Shown here: in pieces, positions 17,834 to 27,696 of the stretch
How positions within the stretch are numbered: position 1 is the stretch's first letter
Layout: every line of letters starts with the position of its first letter
NCBI RefSeq assembly: GCF_003426735.1
Contig: NZ_QVON01000007.1
Location: 62,001 to 126,000, forward strand
Direction of reading: 5' to 3'
DNA: 64,000 nucleotides
DNA from: Arenibacter sp. P308M17
GTDB lineage: Bacteria > Bacteroidota > Bacteroidia > Flavobacteriales > Flavobacteriaceae
Notes under the pieces: model-generated
Seen by the model: only the letters and a program-made list of their open reading frames with translations
The model's database searches: none
What the model was told of the DNA's origin: nothing
Translations under genes and position numbers: made by a program

Positions 17834-18760
17834 TTATTTAATTTTTGACGCCAACAAATAAATCACTGCCATACGGATGGCAACCCCATTTTCTACCTGG
17901 TTCAATATAATGGATTGTTTTGAATCCGCTACATCACTGGTTATTTCCACTCCGCGATTAATAGGACCGGGGTGCATAATTACAATTTCCTTGTCCAAAC
18001 TATTCAATAGGGCCTTATTGACCCCAAACTGTTGGGTGTACTCCCTTGTGGTAGGGAAATAGCTAATATCCAGTCGCTCATTCTGAATACGCAGCATATT
18101 GGCAACATCGCACCAGTTCAATGCCTTGCGCAAATTGGTCTCTACGGTAACCCCCAAGGATTCTATATGCTTGGGCATTAGGGTCTTAGGTCCGCAAACC
18201 TTTACGTTGGCCCCCTGCAATTGCAGGGCAAAAATATTGGAAAGTGCCACCCGTGAATGAAGGATATCCCCCACAATGACCACATTTTTACCGGCCACAT
18301 CCCCTAACTTTTCCCTAATGGAGTAGGAATCCAACAAGGCTTGGGTAGGGTGCTCATGGGCCCCATCCCCTGCATTGACAATAGCCGCCTTAACATGCTT
18401 GGAAAGGAATATTCCAGCTCCAGGGTTGGGATGGCGCATAACCACCATATCTACCTTCATGGAAAGGATATTGTTTACGGTATCTATCAAGGTCTCCCCT
18501 TTTTTTACGGAAGATTGTGCCGCGGAAAAATTAATTACGTCGGCGGACAACCTTTTTTCCGCTAACTCAAAAGAAAGTCGGGTACGGGTACTGTTTTCAA
18601 AAAATATATTGGCTATGGTGATATCGCGTAGGGAAGGGACTTTTTTGATAGAGCGGTTGATCACTTCCTTAAAATGGTCTGCCGTTTCAAAAATGAGCTG
18701 AATATCCGATTCCTTCAGATATTTGATTCCCAACAAGTGTTTTACACTTAATTCGCCCAT
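17834..18760 (-). CDS. pyrB: Aspartate carbamoyltransferase catalytic subunit
   Basis: A 308-residue ATCase that joins carbamoyl phosphate and aspartate in pyrimidine synthesis. The carbamoyl-phosphate loop FENSTRTRLSFE is at about 54-65, with STRTR at 57-61. The segments DGAHEHPTQALLD and MHPGPINRGVE are intact. No pyrI regulatory subunit is nearby. It starts 2 bp after pyrR, an arrangement that suggests joint control of pyrimidine synthesis. Confidence 0.97.
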   Translation of the reverse strand: MGELSVKHLLGIKYLKESDIQLIFETADHFKEVINRSIKKVPSLRDITIANIFFENSTRTRLSFELAEKRLSADVINFSAAQSSVKKGETLIDTVNNILSMKVDMVVMRHPNPGAGIFLSKHVKAAIVNAGDGAHEHPTQALLDSYSIREKLGDVAGKNVVIVGDILHSRVALSNIFALQLQGANVKVCGPKTLMPKHIESLGVTVETNLRKALNWCDVANMLRIQNERLDISYFPTTREYTQQFGVNKALLNSLDKEIVIMHPGPINRGVEITSDVADSKQSIILNQVENGVAIRMAVIYLLASKIK

Positions 18761-18762
18761 AC

Positions 18763-19302
18763 CTATGTCTTTACTAAATATATAACGTCCTCCCCATCAT
18801 TTTCCTCCCACATTACCTTAACTTTTTCTCCATTAATGGCATCTACCTGCCTCCCCCTATAATTGGGCTGTATGGGTAAATGCCTGCTAAAGCGCCTGTC
18901 GATAAGCGTTAACAATTCAATTTCCAAAGGCCTTCCAAAAGATTGTATGGCCGTTAGGGCCGCCCTTATACTCCTCCCGGTATAAAGCACATCATCCACA
19001 AAAACCACCTTCCTATCCTCTACAAGAAAATCGATTTTGGTCTTGTTGGCTTCCAAAGTCTTATCGCCCCTCCTAAAATCGTCCCGATAAAATGTGATGT
19101 CCAAAAATCCCAGATCTATTTTTTTTATCCCATAATCCTCTTTAAGGATTTTGGCGAGGCGGGAGGCCAAAAATATCCCTCTAGGCTGTATCCCTATTAA
19201 CACGGTATTCTTAAAATCGAGATGGTTTTCTAATAATTGGCAGGCCAAGCGATGCAGGATAATATTTATTTCTTTGGAAGAAAGTAATACTTTTTGACTC
19301 AT
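18763..19302 (-). CDS. pyrR: PyrR bifunctional pyrimidine regulator / uracil phosphoribosyltransferase
   Basis: A phosphoribosyltransferase-fold protein with the PRPP loop VVFVDDVLYTGRS. PyrR binds pyr mRNA to attenuate transcription in some bacteria and can make UMP from uracil. I prefer the ATG at 19302 (MSQKVLLSS, 179 residues), because a TATTTTTG box at 19331-19338 would start transcription near 19324; an ATG five codons upstream (19317) is also possible. I saw no attenuator hairpin upstream. It is followed directly by pyrB. Confidence 0.92.
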   Translation of the reverse strand: MSQKVLLSSKEINIILHRLACQLLENHLDFKNTVLIGIQPRGIFLASRLAKILKEDYGIKKIDLGFLDITFYRDDFRRGDKTLEANKTKIDFLVEDRKVVFVDDVLYTGRSIRAALTAIQSFGRPLEIELLTLIDRRFSRHLPIQPNYRGRQVDAINGEKVKVMWEENDGEDVIYLVKT

Positions 19303-19330
19303 AGATGATTTGGCCAATGCTTTTGAACTA

Positions 19331-19338
19331 CAAAAATA
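19331..19338 (-). promoter_or_regulatory. Possible pyrR -7 box
   Basis: On the minus strand this reads TATTTTTG, an exact TAnnTTTG box, about 28 nt upstream of the preferred pyrR ATG. No clear TTG element sits at the expected -33 position, so support is partial. Confidence 0.4.
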
Positions 19339-19387
19339 GGGATTTCTATTTAATATTATGGATTGTATCGGAGTTTAAAGTTTGACT

Positions 19388-19627
19388 TAGTATTCAGTAC
19401 ATAGTATTAAGATTGAAGAGTCAGTAGGCAGTGGCAGTTGGCAGGAGGGGGCTGGTTCAAGATTTCAGGTTTCAAGTTCTGTACATTGATAAATTAACTA
19501 ATTAGTACATTGCCAGATTAATACATTATTTAATTACCACATTGTTCCATTAATTAAAGGTACAAAGTGTTCCCTCTTGAGAGAGCCTGTCCCCCTTTTT
19601 TTTTGCGGGAGGCTAGGGGTGTGTATG
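19388..19627 (+). repeat. Composite dispersed repeat, copy 1 (C-A-D-B)
   Basis: A non-coding gap holding four recognisable modules in order: C (TATTCAGTACATAGTATTAA), A (GGCAGTGGCAGTTGGCAG, about 19427-19444), D (GGTTTCAAGTT type, 19455-19481) and B (19573-19627, CCTCTTGAGAG to GTGTGTATG, with a CCCGC-like/GCGGG hairpin). The same modules recur in the same order at 29556-29739 and, inverted, at 44098-44268. Two near-identical words ATTGATAAATTAACTAATT also flank module B (19486, 19650). Confidence 0.7.
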
Positions 19628-19710
19628 GGTGGGGATTGAGTATTATTATATTGATAAATTAACTAATTGGTACATTTATACATTAATACATTGCCAAGTG
19701 CACCCTCAAT

Positions 19711-19740
19711 AAAAAAGCCCTGACAAATGCCAGGGCTCCT
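19711..19740 (-). terminator. rpsA terminator
   Basis: Stem AGCCCTG/CAGGGCT (19716-19722 with 19731-19737), followed on the minus strand by six T. It lies 25-50 bp downstream of the rpsA stop codon. Confidence 0.9.
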
Positions 19741-19761
19741 TTATATAAATAATTTGAAAGC

Positions 19762-21603
19762 TTACTTCTTTTTCTTGTCGTTGGCTTCCATTTTATCTTT
19801 CAACGCTTGCAATGCTTCGTTGGCATCACCTATAGTAGGCTTGGCTTCATCGGCAGAGGCCGCAGCTTTTTTAACGGCAGCTTTTACATTGCGCTGTTCC
19901 TCTTCCCTAAAGATAGCGGTATGGCTAGCAACGACCCTTTTGAATTCTTTATTGAACTCAATGATCTTGAACTCGGCCTCTTCTCCTTTTACCAATTTCT
20001 TGCCATCCTCTTTTTCCAAATGACGGGTTGGTACGAAGGCTACGATATCCTCGTTAAAATCTATAGTTGCACCCTTATCCACTATTTCGGCGATAGTTCC
20101 TTTGTGAACCGTATCCAATGCAAATTCGGTTTCGTACTTGTCCCAAGGATTTTCCGTAGTCTGTTTGTGTCCCAAACTTAGTTTACGACCTTCAACATCC
20201 AATTCCAATACTTCCACTTCCAAAGTATCGCCTACGGTTACAAATTCGGATGGATGCTTAATTTTCTTGGTCCAAGAAAGATCGGAGATGTAGATCAACC
20301 CGTCTATTCCTTCTTCCAATTCAACAAACACACCAAAGTTGGTGAAATTACGAACAATACCCTTATGCTTGGAGCCTACTGGGTATTTGCTGGTGATATC
20401 GGTCCATGGATCCGGAGTCAGTTGCTTAATTCCTAAGGACATTTTACGGTCTTCCCTATCCAAGGTCAATACCACTGCTTCTACCTCGTCCCCAACTTTT
20501 ACGAAATCCTGTGCGGAACGTAAATGTGTAGACCAGGACATTTCAGAAACGTGGATCAATCCTTCAACACCTTCTGCAACTTCTATGAATGCACCGTAGT
20601 CGGCAATAACCACTACCTTGCCTTTAACTTTGTCCCCTATTTTAATGTCTTCGCTAAGCGCATCCCAAGGATGTTTCTCCAATTGCTTAAGCCCTAACTG
20701 GATCCTGGATTTGTTCTCATCAAAATCAAGGATAACAACATTCAGTTTCTGATCCAATTCCACCACTTCATTTGGATGGTTGATCCTGCTCCATGAAAGA
20801 TCGGTAATATGTACCAATCCGTCCACCCCACCAAGATCTATAAAGACACCGTAAGAAGTAATGTTTTTAACAACACCTTCAAGCACCTGTCCTTTTTCCA
20901 ATTGCCCGATGATCTCTTTTTTCTGTTCTTCGATATCGGCTTCGATCAACGCCTTGTGCGAAACCACTACGTTCTTGAATTCGTGGTTTATCTTGACCAC
21001 TTTGAATTCCATAGTTTTATTTACATATTGGTCGTAATCACGGATCGGCTTAACATCTATTTGCGAGCCTGGCAAAAACGCCTCGATGCCAAAAACATCT
21101 ACGATCATACCTCCTTTGGTCCTGCACTTCACAAAACCGCTAACAATCTCCTCTTTGTCATGGGCCGCATTTACACGGTCCCAAGCCATAATGGTTCTTG
21201 CCTTTCTGTGGGAAAGCACCAACTGCCCGCTCTTATCCTCACGGATATCGATCAACACCTCTACCTTATCGCCAACCTTTAGGTCCGGATTGTATCGGAA
21301 TTCGTTCAAGGAAATAACCCCTTCGGATTTGGCATTGATATCAATAATGGCCTCACGTTCTGTAAGGTACACTACTGTTCCCTGTACTACTTCTTCGTCT
21401 GCAGTATCTACAAAGTTTTCAGCGACCAAGTTTTCAAACTCCTTTAATTTGGAATCATCAACGCGCTCTATTCCTTGCTCGTACTTGTCCCAATCAAAAT
21501 TTTCCAAAAATTCTTTTGGATCCTGCGCCTGGGCTTCTACTTTTGTTTCTTGTGTAGCTTCGGTAGTTTCATCTACCTCAACCGTTGTTTTTTCTTCAGC
21601 CAT
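19762..21603 (-). CDS. rpsA: 30S ribosomal protein S1
   Basis: A 613-residue S1 protein with six OB-fold S1 repeats after an acidic N-terminal extension. Repeats carry typical cores such as GVFIDLGGVDGLVHITDLSW and GVFVELEEGIDGLIYISDLSW. In Bacteroidota S1 is the main mRNA-binding factor, because Shine-Dalgarno signals are weak there. The C-terminal tail is Lys/Ala-rich. It has its own promoter upstream and a terminator downstream, so it is monocistronic. Confidence 0.97.
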   Translation of the reverse strand: MAEEKTTVEVDETTEATQETKVEAQAQDPKEFLENFDWDKYEQGIERVDDSKLKEFENLVAENFVDTADEEVVQGTVVYLTEREAIIDINAKSEGVISLNEFRYNPDLKVGDKVEVLIDIREDKSGQLVLSHRKARTIMAWDRVNAAHDKEEIVSGFVKCRTKGGMIVDVFGIEAFLPGSQIDVKPIRDYDQYVNKTMEFKVVKINHEFKNVVVSHKALIEADIEEQKKEIIGQLEKGQVLEGVVKNITSYGVFIDLGGVDGLVHITDLSWSRINHPNEVVELDQKLNVVILDFDENKSRIQLGLKQLEKHPWDALSEDIKIGDKVKGKVVVIADYGAFIEVAEGVEGLIHVSEMSWSTHLRSAQDFVKVGDEVEAVVLTLDREDRKMSLGIKQLTPDPWTDITSKYPVGSKHKGIVRNFTNFGVFVELEEGIDGLIYISDLSWTKKIKHPSEFVTVGDTLEVEVLELDVEGRKLSLGHKQTTENPWDKYETEFALDTVHKGTIAEIVDKGATIDFNEDIVAFVPTRHLEKEDGKKLVKGEEAEFKIIEFNKEFKRVVASHTAIFREEEQRNVKAAVKKAAASADEAKPTIGDANEALQALKDKMEANDKKKK

Positions 21604-21722
21604 TTGCTGATTATAGATTTGTATTCCATGGAGTTACAAGAGCTCACAATTACCACGGAAGAAGTTAAATTGATTTTCTTTTCGTCCCTTTTTCCTCTTG
21701 ATGCTTTGCTAAAAAAGGAGTG

Positions 21723-21753
21723 CAAAAATACAACTAAAAAATGGTATTACAAA
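21723..21753 (-). promoter_or_regulatory. rpsA promoter, Bacteroidota type
   Basis: On the minus strand TTTG (21753-21750), 19-nt spacer, TATTTTTG (21730-21723). Both elements match the flavobacterial consensus. It predicts a leader of roughly 110 nt before the rpsA ATG, long enough for autoregulatory structure by S1. Confidence 0.72.
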
Positions 21754-21865
21754 CCTAAAAATGAGATGAATGACAATTATTTGACTATTTTATAAAAATC
21801 GATATAAACTATGCCAAGAATCCCTATCTTGAGACCACAAATATTAACCGTTAAAAAATATAATT

Positions 21866-22243
21866 ATGAGTGTTAAAGCAAAATACCAGGCCGTCCTGAC
21901 CCTTGGGGAGCAATTAAAAATAAAGGATGGCGATGTAAGTGAGGAAGCAGGGATTCTAAAAATAAAAGGGCAGGCCGCAACCCAATACGAGAAAAATCTT
22001 TTGTGGGACAAAATTAAGGAACTGGGAGGAGAAAATCCTTCGGACATCAAGGCCAATATTACCGTTGCCGATGAAAGTGTTTACCATAGACATACGGTAA
22101 AGAGTGGGGAATCCCTTAGCAAGATTGCCAAAAAATACTATGGCGATCCCATGAAATACAAAAAAATATTTGAGGCAAATACCAATATCCTAAAAAATCC
22201 GGATGTTATTCACCCGGACCAAGTTTTGGTCATCCCCAACTAA
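21866..22243 (+). CDS. BON/LysM-domain protein (Kbp/YgaU-like)
   Basis: A 125-residue protein without a signal peptide. The C-terminal 50 residues are a LysM domain (HTVKSGESLSKIAKKYYGDP ... HPDQVLVIPN). The first 65 residues resemble a short BON-like alpha/beta domain. This BON-LysM arrangement is that of E. coli Kbp (YgaU), a cytoplasmic potassium-binding protein, so a role in potassium sensing is more likely than peptidoglycan binding. It is transcribed divergently from rpsA. Confidence 0.75.
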   Translation: MSVKAKYQAVLTLGEQLKIKDGDVSEEAGILKIKGQAATQYEKNLLWDKIKELGGENPSDIKANITVADESVYHRHTVKSGESLSKIAKKYYGDPMKYKKIFEANTNILKNPDVIHPDQVLVIPN

Positions 22244-22598
22244 AAAATTTTATGATTTTTTTAGTTTACCTTACCCGTCCGAACGGCACCGGGCGGATCG
22301 GAAACCCTGTCTAACGAACAGGTAGGCCCTCAAGGGTCGGAGAGTCTTTAGATTAAATTTGGGCGGAGTCAGGTTTAACCCAATTGGGTCGTATACTTAC
22401 TTACTGCGCCCAAATTGATATTTACGGAATCCAATAAACCACTCCTATGCACTAAAAGTACATACCGGTAAAGATAGGAGTTTTGGAAAGGAATGGATGA
22501 TTAGTTGTCAGTAAGTGGTATGCCATAAGCAAAAAAAAAAAAACGATTCCCACTGCCAATTGCCTATTGCTTACTGCCTATTGTTTTAAATAGCATTT
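22244..22598. repeat. Repeat-bearing gap between LysM gene and cmk
   Basis: About 355 bp without a gene. It holds a GC-rich unit related to R1 (22273-22301, ACCCGTCCG...CGGGCGGAT) and low-complexity words CCACTGCCAATTGCC and TTACTGCCTATTG (22548-22584) that recall module A of the composite repeat. No terminator with a T-run is clear for either gene. Confidence 0.5.
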
Positions 22599-23291
22599 TC
22601 AATTTCCTTCAATTTTGCGGAGGGCAAAATTATATATGCGTTCCAATTGTTCCTTAAGACCCATATCACTATTATCAAATTCTATGGCATCATCCGCTTT
22701 TTTCAAGGGTGAAAATTCGCGGTGGGAATCAATATAGTCCCGGGTCTGAACATTCTTCAACACTTCTTTATAAGACACCTCCTCCCCCTTGTCCAAAAGC
22801 TCCTTATACCTTCTAAATGCCCTGGTTTCTGGGGAAGCGGTCATAAAAATTTTAAATTCGGCATTGGGAAAGACCACGGTCCCTATATCCCTACCGTCCA
22901 TTACTACCCCTTTCTTCTTTCCCATTTCCTTTTGCATCCCCACCAATTTCAACCTCACTTTCTCAATGGTGGCCACCTTACTCACTTGTTGGGATACGGC
23001 CAAGGTCCTGATCTGTTGCTCCACGTTCTCCCCGTTCAGATACATTTCGGAAAACCCGAGGGATTTATTGTAGACAAACTTAAGCTCCACTTTGGAAAGG
23101 GCATGGACCAGTCCTTCCAGATCGTCTTTATCCCCACCAATAAAACCTTCCTGCATAGCAAAAAGTGTTACCGCCCTGTACATGGCCCCGGTATCTACAT
23201 AAACATAGTCCAATGCCTTGGCCAACTGCTTGGCGATAGTGCTTTTCCCCGTAGAGGAATACCCATCAATGGCAATCGTAATCTTTCCCAT
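22599..23291 (-). CDS. cmk: Cytidylate kinase
   Basis: A 230-residue (d)CMP kinase. The P-loop GYSSTGKST is at about residues 9-17, and the GVVMDGRDIGTVVFP and CMP-binding segments are intact. The ATG at 23291 (MGKITIAIDG) is the family start; the open frame runs 15 codons further upstream without conservation. It is on the same strand as lon but separated by about 620 bp of repeats, so independent transcription is likely. Confidence 0.95.
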   Translation of the reverse strand: MGKITIAIDGYSSTGKSTIAKQLAKALDYVYVDTGAMYRAVTLFAMQEGFIGGDKDDLEGLVHALSKVELKFVYNKSLGFSEMYLNGENVEQQIRTLAVSQQVSKVATIEKVRLKLVGMQKEMGKKKGVVMDGRDIGTVVFPNAEFKIFMTASPETRAFRRYKELLDKGEEVSYKEVLKNVQTRDYIDSHREFSPLKKADDAIEFDNSDMGLKEQLERIYNFALRKIEGN

Positions 23292-23445
23292 AGGTTTAAA
23301 AATAACAAGAATTGCCCAATCACAAGGTATCGGCAAGCTTAAATATTAAAATTTTTACTAGGATAAGTACCCAAATATGGATTCCCAAGCCAACATCCCA
23401 AGGCTATCGAACCCTTACCAACAGCCTATAGCTTCCCCTAAAAAG

Positions 23446-23675
23446 CAAAAGTACCCACTTAACGCGAGTTCGACATAGAATGAAATTCAAATAGTTGATT
23501 ATACATTTTACAAATTAATGTTTCCGCCCCCTCGAACGCAGTCGAGAGGTTTTTGATAGTATACCTTAAAATTGAGGTCTCGGACTCCGCTACCGGACAA
23601 TATTATCACAAACAACCCATTAACGATTAAATATCAATCGAACTCACGTTACTTATCGCCCAAATGGTACTTTTG
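23446..23675. repeat. 230-bp imperfect inverted-repeat element
   Basis: CAAAAGTACC (23446-23455) and TAACGCGAGTTCGA (23460-23473) on the left match, inverted, TCGAACTCACGTTA (23638-23651) and GGTACTTTTG (23666-23675) on the right. The interior has no ORF and contains a CCTCGAACGCAGTCGAGAGG hairpin unit at about 23531-23550. It looks like a decayed non-autonomous element or structured repeat. Confidence 0.55.
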
Positions 23676-23739
23676 ATGTATTCAAATAAACTGCCTCGCC
23701 GCAGAGCGTAGGAGGTATTGGAAACAAGGCCACTGCCAA

Positions 23740-23880
23740 CAAGAACCAAGATACAAGAACCAAAATACAAGAACTAAAAACTAAGATAAGAGAAAAATAA
23801 ATTAATCCAATACCGTACATCGTGGCTACCTATAAGGCTACTCCCGAGGCCCATCCGACCGGAAAAGGGCGGGCAGAGGC
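23740..23880. repeat. Low-complexity tract and GC-rich hairpin unit
   Basis: Tandem words of the type AAGAACCAAGATAC, repeated with drift (23740-23785), followed by a GC-rich unit CCATCCGACCGGAAAAGGGC (about 23849-23868) related to the R1/R2 repeats. It lies between lon and the inverted-repeat element. Confidence 0.5.
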
Positions 23881-23914
23881 TCCCGGGGTATTTTTTATTG
23901 ATTAAAAAATCTCT

Positions 23915-26365
23915 TTAAAGCTGTTTAGGATTTTTAACAGGTTCCTTGGTAATGGCTATATCTATTACCTCCTGCATGTCTGTCACATAATGAAAGGTAA
24001 GGCCCTTTAAATAATCTTCCTTGATTTCCAAAATATCCTTCCTGTTGTCCCCACAAAGTATGATCTCCTTAATTTTTGCCCGCTTCGCAGCCAAAATCTT
24101 CTCTTTAATTCCTCCCACAGGGAGCACTTTACCCCTTAAGGTAATTTCTCCCGTCATGGCCAGGCTCTTTTTTATCTTTTTCTGTGTAAACAAGGAAACC
24201 AAGGAGGTCAACATGGTAATCCCCGCACTGGGTCCGTCCTTTGGAGTAGCCCCTTCCGGAACGTGAATATGCACATTGTATTTATCAAAGACCTCTGGAT
24301 CTATACCATACCTATCCGAATTGGATTTAATGTACTCCATGGCTATGGTGGCAGATTCCTTCATCACAGTACCCAAGTTACCGGTAATGGTGAGATTCCC
24401 TTTTCCCTTGGATAAAATGGACTCGATAAATAAAATATCGCCCCCCACACTGGTCCAGGCCAATCCGGTGACCACCCCTGCCACATCATTGTTCTCGTAT
24501 TTATCCCTTTCCATTCGCGCAGGTCCCAAAACCTTTTCCACATCTTCGGAGGTAACCTTATTGTTGTACTCCTCATCCATTGCAATGGATTTTGCGGCAT
24601 GCCGTACCATTTTGGCTATTTGTTTTTCCAAGGTCCTGACCCCGGATTCCCTGGTATAGCCCTCTACGATTTTTTCCAATTGAGGCCTGCCAATTTTCAA
24701 ATGGCTTGCACCCAGACCATGCTCTTTCAACTGCTTTGGCAATAAATGCCGCTTGGCAATCTCCACCTTTTCCTCTATGGTATATCCGGTTACATGTATA
24801 ATTTCCATTCTATCCCTAAGGGCCGGCTGGATTTCCGATAGGCTATTGGCCGTGGCAATGAACATTACTCTGGACAGGTCGTACCCCATTTCCAAAAAAT
24901 TATCATGAAACTCATTGTTCTGTTCCGGATCCAAAACTTCCAACATGGCCGAGGAAGGATCACCTTGATAACTATTGGACATTTTATCAATTTCATCCAA
25001 AATAAAAACAGGATTGGATTTACCGGCCTTTTTTAAACTTTGGACAATTCTGCCCGGCATGGCCCCTATATAGGTTTTACGGTGCCCGCGAATCTCGGCC
25101 TCGTCCCTGAGACCGCCGAGTGAAATCCGCACATATTCCCTTCCCAATGCCTCTGCCACGGATTTTCCCAAGGAGGTTTTACCCACTCCCGGAGGCCCGT
25201 AAAGACATAAGATGGGCGATTTCATATCATTCCGCAATTTTAGCACCGCCAAATATTCTATGATCCTCCTTTTAACATCTTCCAGTCCATAATGGTCCCT
25301 ATCCAATATTTTTTGGGCCCTTTTTAAATCGAACTTGTCCTTGGAATATTCGTTCCACGGTAGGTCCAAAAACAGGTCCAAATAATTGCGTTGAATGGAA
25401 TATTCCGCAACCTGCGGATTCATCCGCTGCATTTTGGCCAATTCCTTTTCAAAATGCTCGGATACGGCTTTGTCCCACTTCTTCTTTTTGGCCCTTAACC
25501 GCATCTCATCAACTTCTTCCTCGTAGGAAAGTCCGCCCAGTTCTTCCTGGATCGTTTTCATTTGCTGATGAAGGTAGTACTCCCTTTGCTGCTGGTCCAT
25601 ATCACTTCGCACCTTGGACTGAATGTCGTTTTTCAGTTCCAGCTTCTGAAGCTCAATGTTCATATATTTAAGGGTGGCCAGGGCACGGTCCTGTAAATTG
25701 CCGATCTCCAATAGTTCCTGCTTGTCCTTTACGTTCAAGTTGAGATTGGAGGAGACAAAATTTATCAAAAAAGAATCGCTCTGTATATTCTTAATGGCAA
25801 AAGATGCCTCACTGGGAATATTGGGATTGTCCCTAATGATCTGTAAGGACAATTCCTTTATAGTATCTATTATTGCCCTGAATTCCTGATCCTCACGTGC
25901 CGGTCTAACTTCGGTCGTTTCCCTAACGGTAGCGGTGATATAAGGCTTTTCGGTAAGCACTTCTGCCACTTCAAACCGTTTTTTGCCCTGAATGATCACA
26001 GTGGTATTCCCATCGGGCATTTGCAACACCCTTAAAATTCTTGCCACTGTTCCCAATGTATTGATATCCTTTACTCCGGGATTTTCTGTTTCCTCATCCT
26101 TTTGGGCCACAACACCGATTACCTTTGATCCGTTATTGGCATCCTTTATCAGCTTAATGGATTTATCCCTTCCCGCTGTTATGGGAATCACTACCCCTGG
26201 AAACAGCACTGTATTGCGCAATGGCAATATAGCCAAGGTTTCGGGCAACTTTTCATTATTGATTTCCTCCTCATCCTCAGGTGTCATCAAAGGTATTAAC
26301 TCCGCTTCCTCATCAATCCCGTGCAATGACATAGTGTCAAATTGTATGTTTTTTGTTTTAGCCAT
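23915..26365 (-). CDS. lon: ATP-dependent protease La
   Basis: An 816-residue LonA protease. The N-terminal substrate-binding domain is followed by an AAA+ module with Walker [10 protein letters not shown] and Walker [10 protein letters not shown]. The proteolytic domain has the catalytic Ser at residue 713 in KDGPSAGIT and the Lys about 43 residues later in the GGIKEK segment. Length is normal and the frame is intact. No heat-shock inverted repeat was recognised upstream. It is divergent from the ECF sigma gene. Confidence 0.97.
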   Translation of the reverse strand: MAKTKNIQFDTMSLHGIDEEAELIPLMTPEDEEEINNEKLPETLAILPLRNTVLFPGVVIPITAGRDKSIKLIKDANNGSKVIGVVAQKDEETENPGVKDINTLGTVARILRVLQMPDGNTTVIIQGKKRFEVAEVLTEKPYITATVRETTEVRPAREDQEFRAIIDTIKELSLQIIRDNPNIPSEASFAIKNIQSDSFLINFVSSNLNLNVKDKQELLEIGNLQDRALATLKYMNIELQKLELKNDIQSKVRSDMDQQQREYYLHQQMKTIQEELGGLSYEEEVDEMRLRAKKKKWDKAVSEHFEKELAKMQRMNPQVAEYSIQRNYLDLFLDLPWNEYSKDKFDLKRAQKILDRDHYGLEDVKRRIIEYLAVLKLRNDMKSPILCLYGPPGVGKTSLGKSVAEALGREYVRISLGGLRDEAEIRGHRKTYIGAMPGRIVQSLKKAGKSNPVFILDEIDKMSNSYQGDPSSAMLEVLDPEQNNEFHDNFLEMGYDLSRVMFIATANSLSEIQPALRDRMEIIHVTGYTIEEKVEIAKRHLLPKQLKEHGLGASHLKIGRPQLEKIVEGYTRESGVRTLEKQIAKMVRHAAKSIAMDEEYNNKVTSEDVEKVLGPARMERDKYENNDVAGVVTGLAWTSVGGDILFIESILSKGKGNLTITGNLGTVMKESATIAMEYIKSNSDRYGIDPEVFDKYNVHIHVPEGATPKDGPSAGITMLTSLVSLFTQKKIKKSLAMTGEITLRGKVLPVGGIKEKILAAKRAKIKEIILCGDNRKDILEIKEDYLKGLTFHYVTDMQEVIDIAITKEPVKNPKQL

Positions 26366-26582
26366 ATTCTAATTTCGGTCATTCTGTCATTCAACAACAG
26401 AAATAAAATTTATATTCAATCCTTATATACCTTCTTTCCCCATAATAATCAGGAGGTTCAGGATTCTAGCATTTCCTTTTATTTCTATTTGGGCAATTCT
26501 TATGCCAACAAAGAAAAACTTTTTACAAATAAACTGTAACATTCCATAAATTACCCCATCTATTAAGCAAACCAATACCTTT

Positions 26583-27146
26583 TTGAGCCTAAATAAAAGA
26601 CATATTGATGAGTTGATACCATTGTGCTTAAATGGCAACCGGAACGCGCAATTGGAAATTTACGATCGCTATTACAAGGGAATGTACAATGTTTCCTATA
26701 GGATCGTAAAGGACAGCGCCATTGCAGAAGATGTAATGCAGGATTACCTATTGAGCGCACTTACCAAACTGGACCAATTTAAAGGGGAAGTTTCCTTTGG
26801 GGCCTGGCTAAAACGAATTGTGGTCAACAACAGTATCCATCAGTATAAAAAACGGTTGAAACGCCAGGAAGTGGATCTTGGAAATGTAATGTACAAGGTC
26901 GAAGACAATGATGGATATGTCCCAGATAATGGAATGATCGAACTAAAGGCTCAAAAAGTGATTGAAACCATGAAGCTGTTAAAGGACAATTACAGAATTT
27001 CTTTGACCTTACATTTAATTGAAGGCTATGATTACGAAGAAATAAGTGAAATTATGAATGTGAGTTATGCCAATTGCAGAACAATGATCTCTAGGGCAAA
27101 AGAAAGCCTGAGGTCAAAATTAAATATCGAATACCATGGAAATTGA
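26583..27146 (+). CDS. RNA polymerase ECF-type sigma factor
   Basis: A 187-residue sigma-70 family protein. Region 2 (EIYDRYYKGMYNVSYRIVKDS) and region 4 (YDYEEISEIMNVSYANCRTMISRAKESL) are both present. The only start giving full region 2 is a TTG at 26583; an in-frame stop lies about 15 nt upstream. The following anti-sigma-like gene overlaps it by 11 bp, which points to a co-regulated pair. No near-consensus promoter was found, so autoregulation by its own sigma is possible. Confidence 0.9.
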   Translation: MSLNKRHIDELIPLCLNGNRNAQLEIYDRYYKGMYNVSYRIVKDSAIAEDVMQDYLLSALTKLDQFKGEVSFGAWLKRIVVNNSIHQYKKRLKRQEVDLGNVMYKVEDNDGYVPDNGMIELKAQKVIETMKLLKDNYRISLTLHLIEGYDYEEISEIMNVSYANCRTMISRAKESLRSKLNIEYHGN

Positions 27147-27696
27147 TCCTATAGAAAAACTATTTGGGGAGTTAAAGGGCGCCTTTGATACCGCCGAACC
27201 GATAGAGGGCCACAGACAAAATTTTTTGGCAAAATTGGAAGCTTCCCCTAAAGCGATGGCAACAACCAAAAGGAAACGCTTTAGCTGGAAATCATTGTCC
27301 ATAGCGGCCGCAATGCTGTTACTGTGCTCCCTAGGTTACCTTTTCCATTACTCATCCCCAAGTGTGCAGCAGCAAGTTTCCGAAATTTCCCCGGAAATCA
27401 CCAATACCGAATTCTATTTTACCAGTGTCATTGAGGATCAGGTAAAAAAAATGCAAACTGAAAGTACGCCCGAGACGCAAAAATTGATTGCAGATACCAT
27501 GATCCAACTTAGAAACCTGGACAAGGATTACAGGAAAATGGAACAGGATCTGCTCAACGGCGGCAATAGCAAACTAATATTGAGCGCCATGATTACCAAT
27601 TTTCAGACCAGATTGGATCTATTAAATGAGGTCATGGAACAAATTGAAAATATTAAGAATTTTAAAAACTACAAAAATGAAAATATTACAGCTTAG
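27136..27696 (+). CDS. Anti-sigma-like single-pass membrane protein
   Basis: A 186-residue protein with a short cytoplasmic N-terminus (about 54 residues), one transmembrane helix at about 55-70 (IAAAMLLLCSLGYLF) and an extracytoplasmic helical region ending in a likely coiled coil. It lacks the zinc HxxxCxxC motif of ZAS anti-sigmas. It overlaps the sigma gene by 11 bp and the next gene by about 20 bp. Position and topology support a role in holding the sigma factor at the membrane; this is inference. Confidence 0.72.
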   Translation: MEIDPIEKLFGELKGAFDTAEPIEGHRQNFLAKLEASPKAMATTKRKRFSWKSLSIAAAMLLLCSLGYLFHYSSPSVQQQVSEISPEITNTEFYFTSVIEDQVKKMQTESTPETQKLIADTMIQLRNLDKDYRKMEQDLLNGGNSKLILSAMITNFQTRLDLLNEVMEQIENIKNFKNYKNENITA

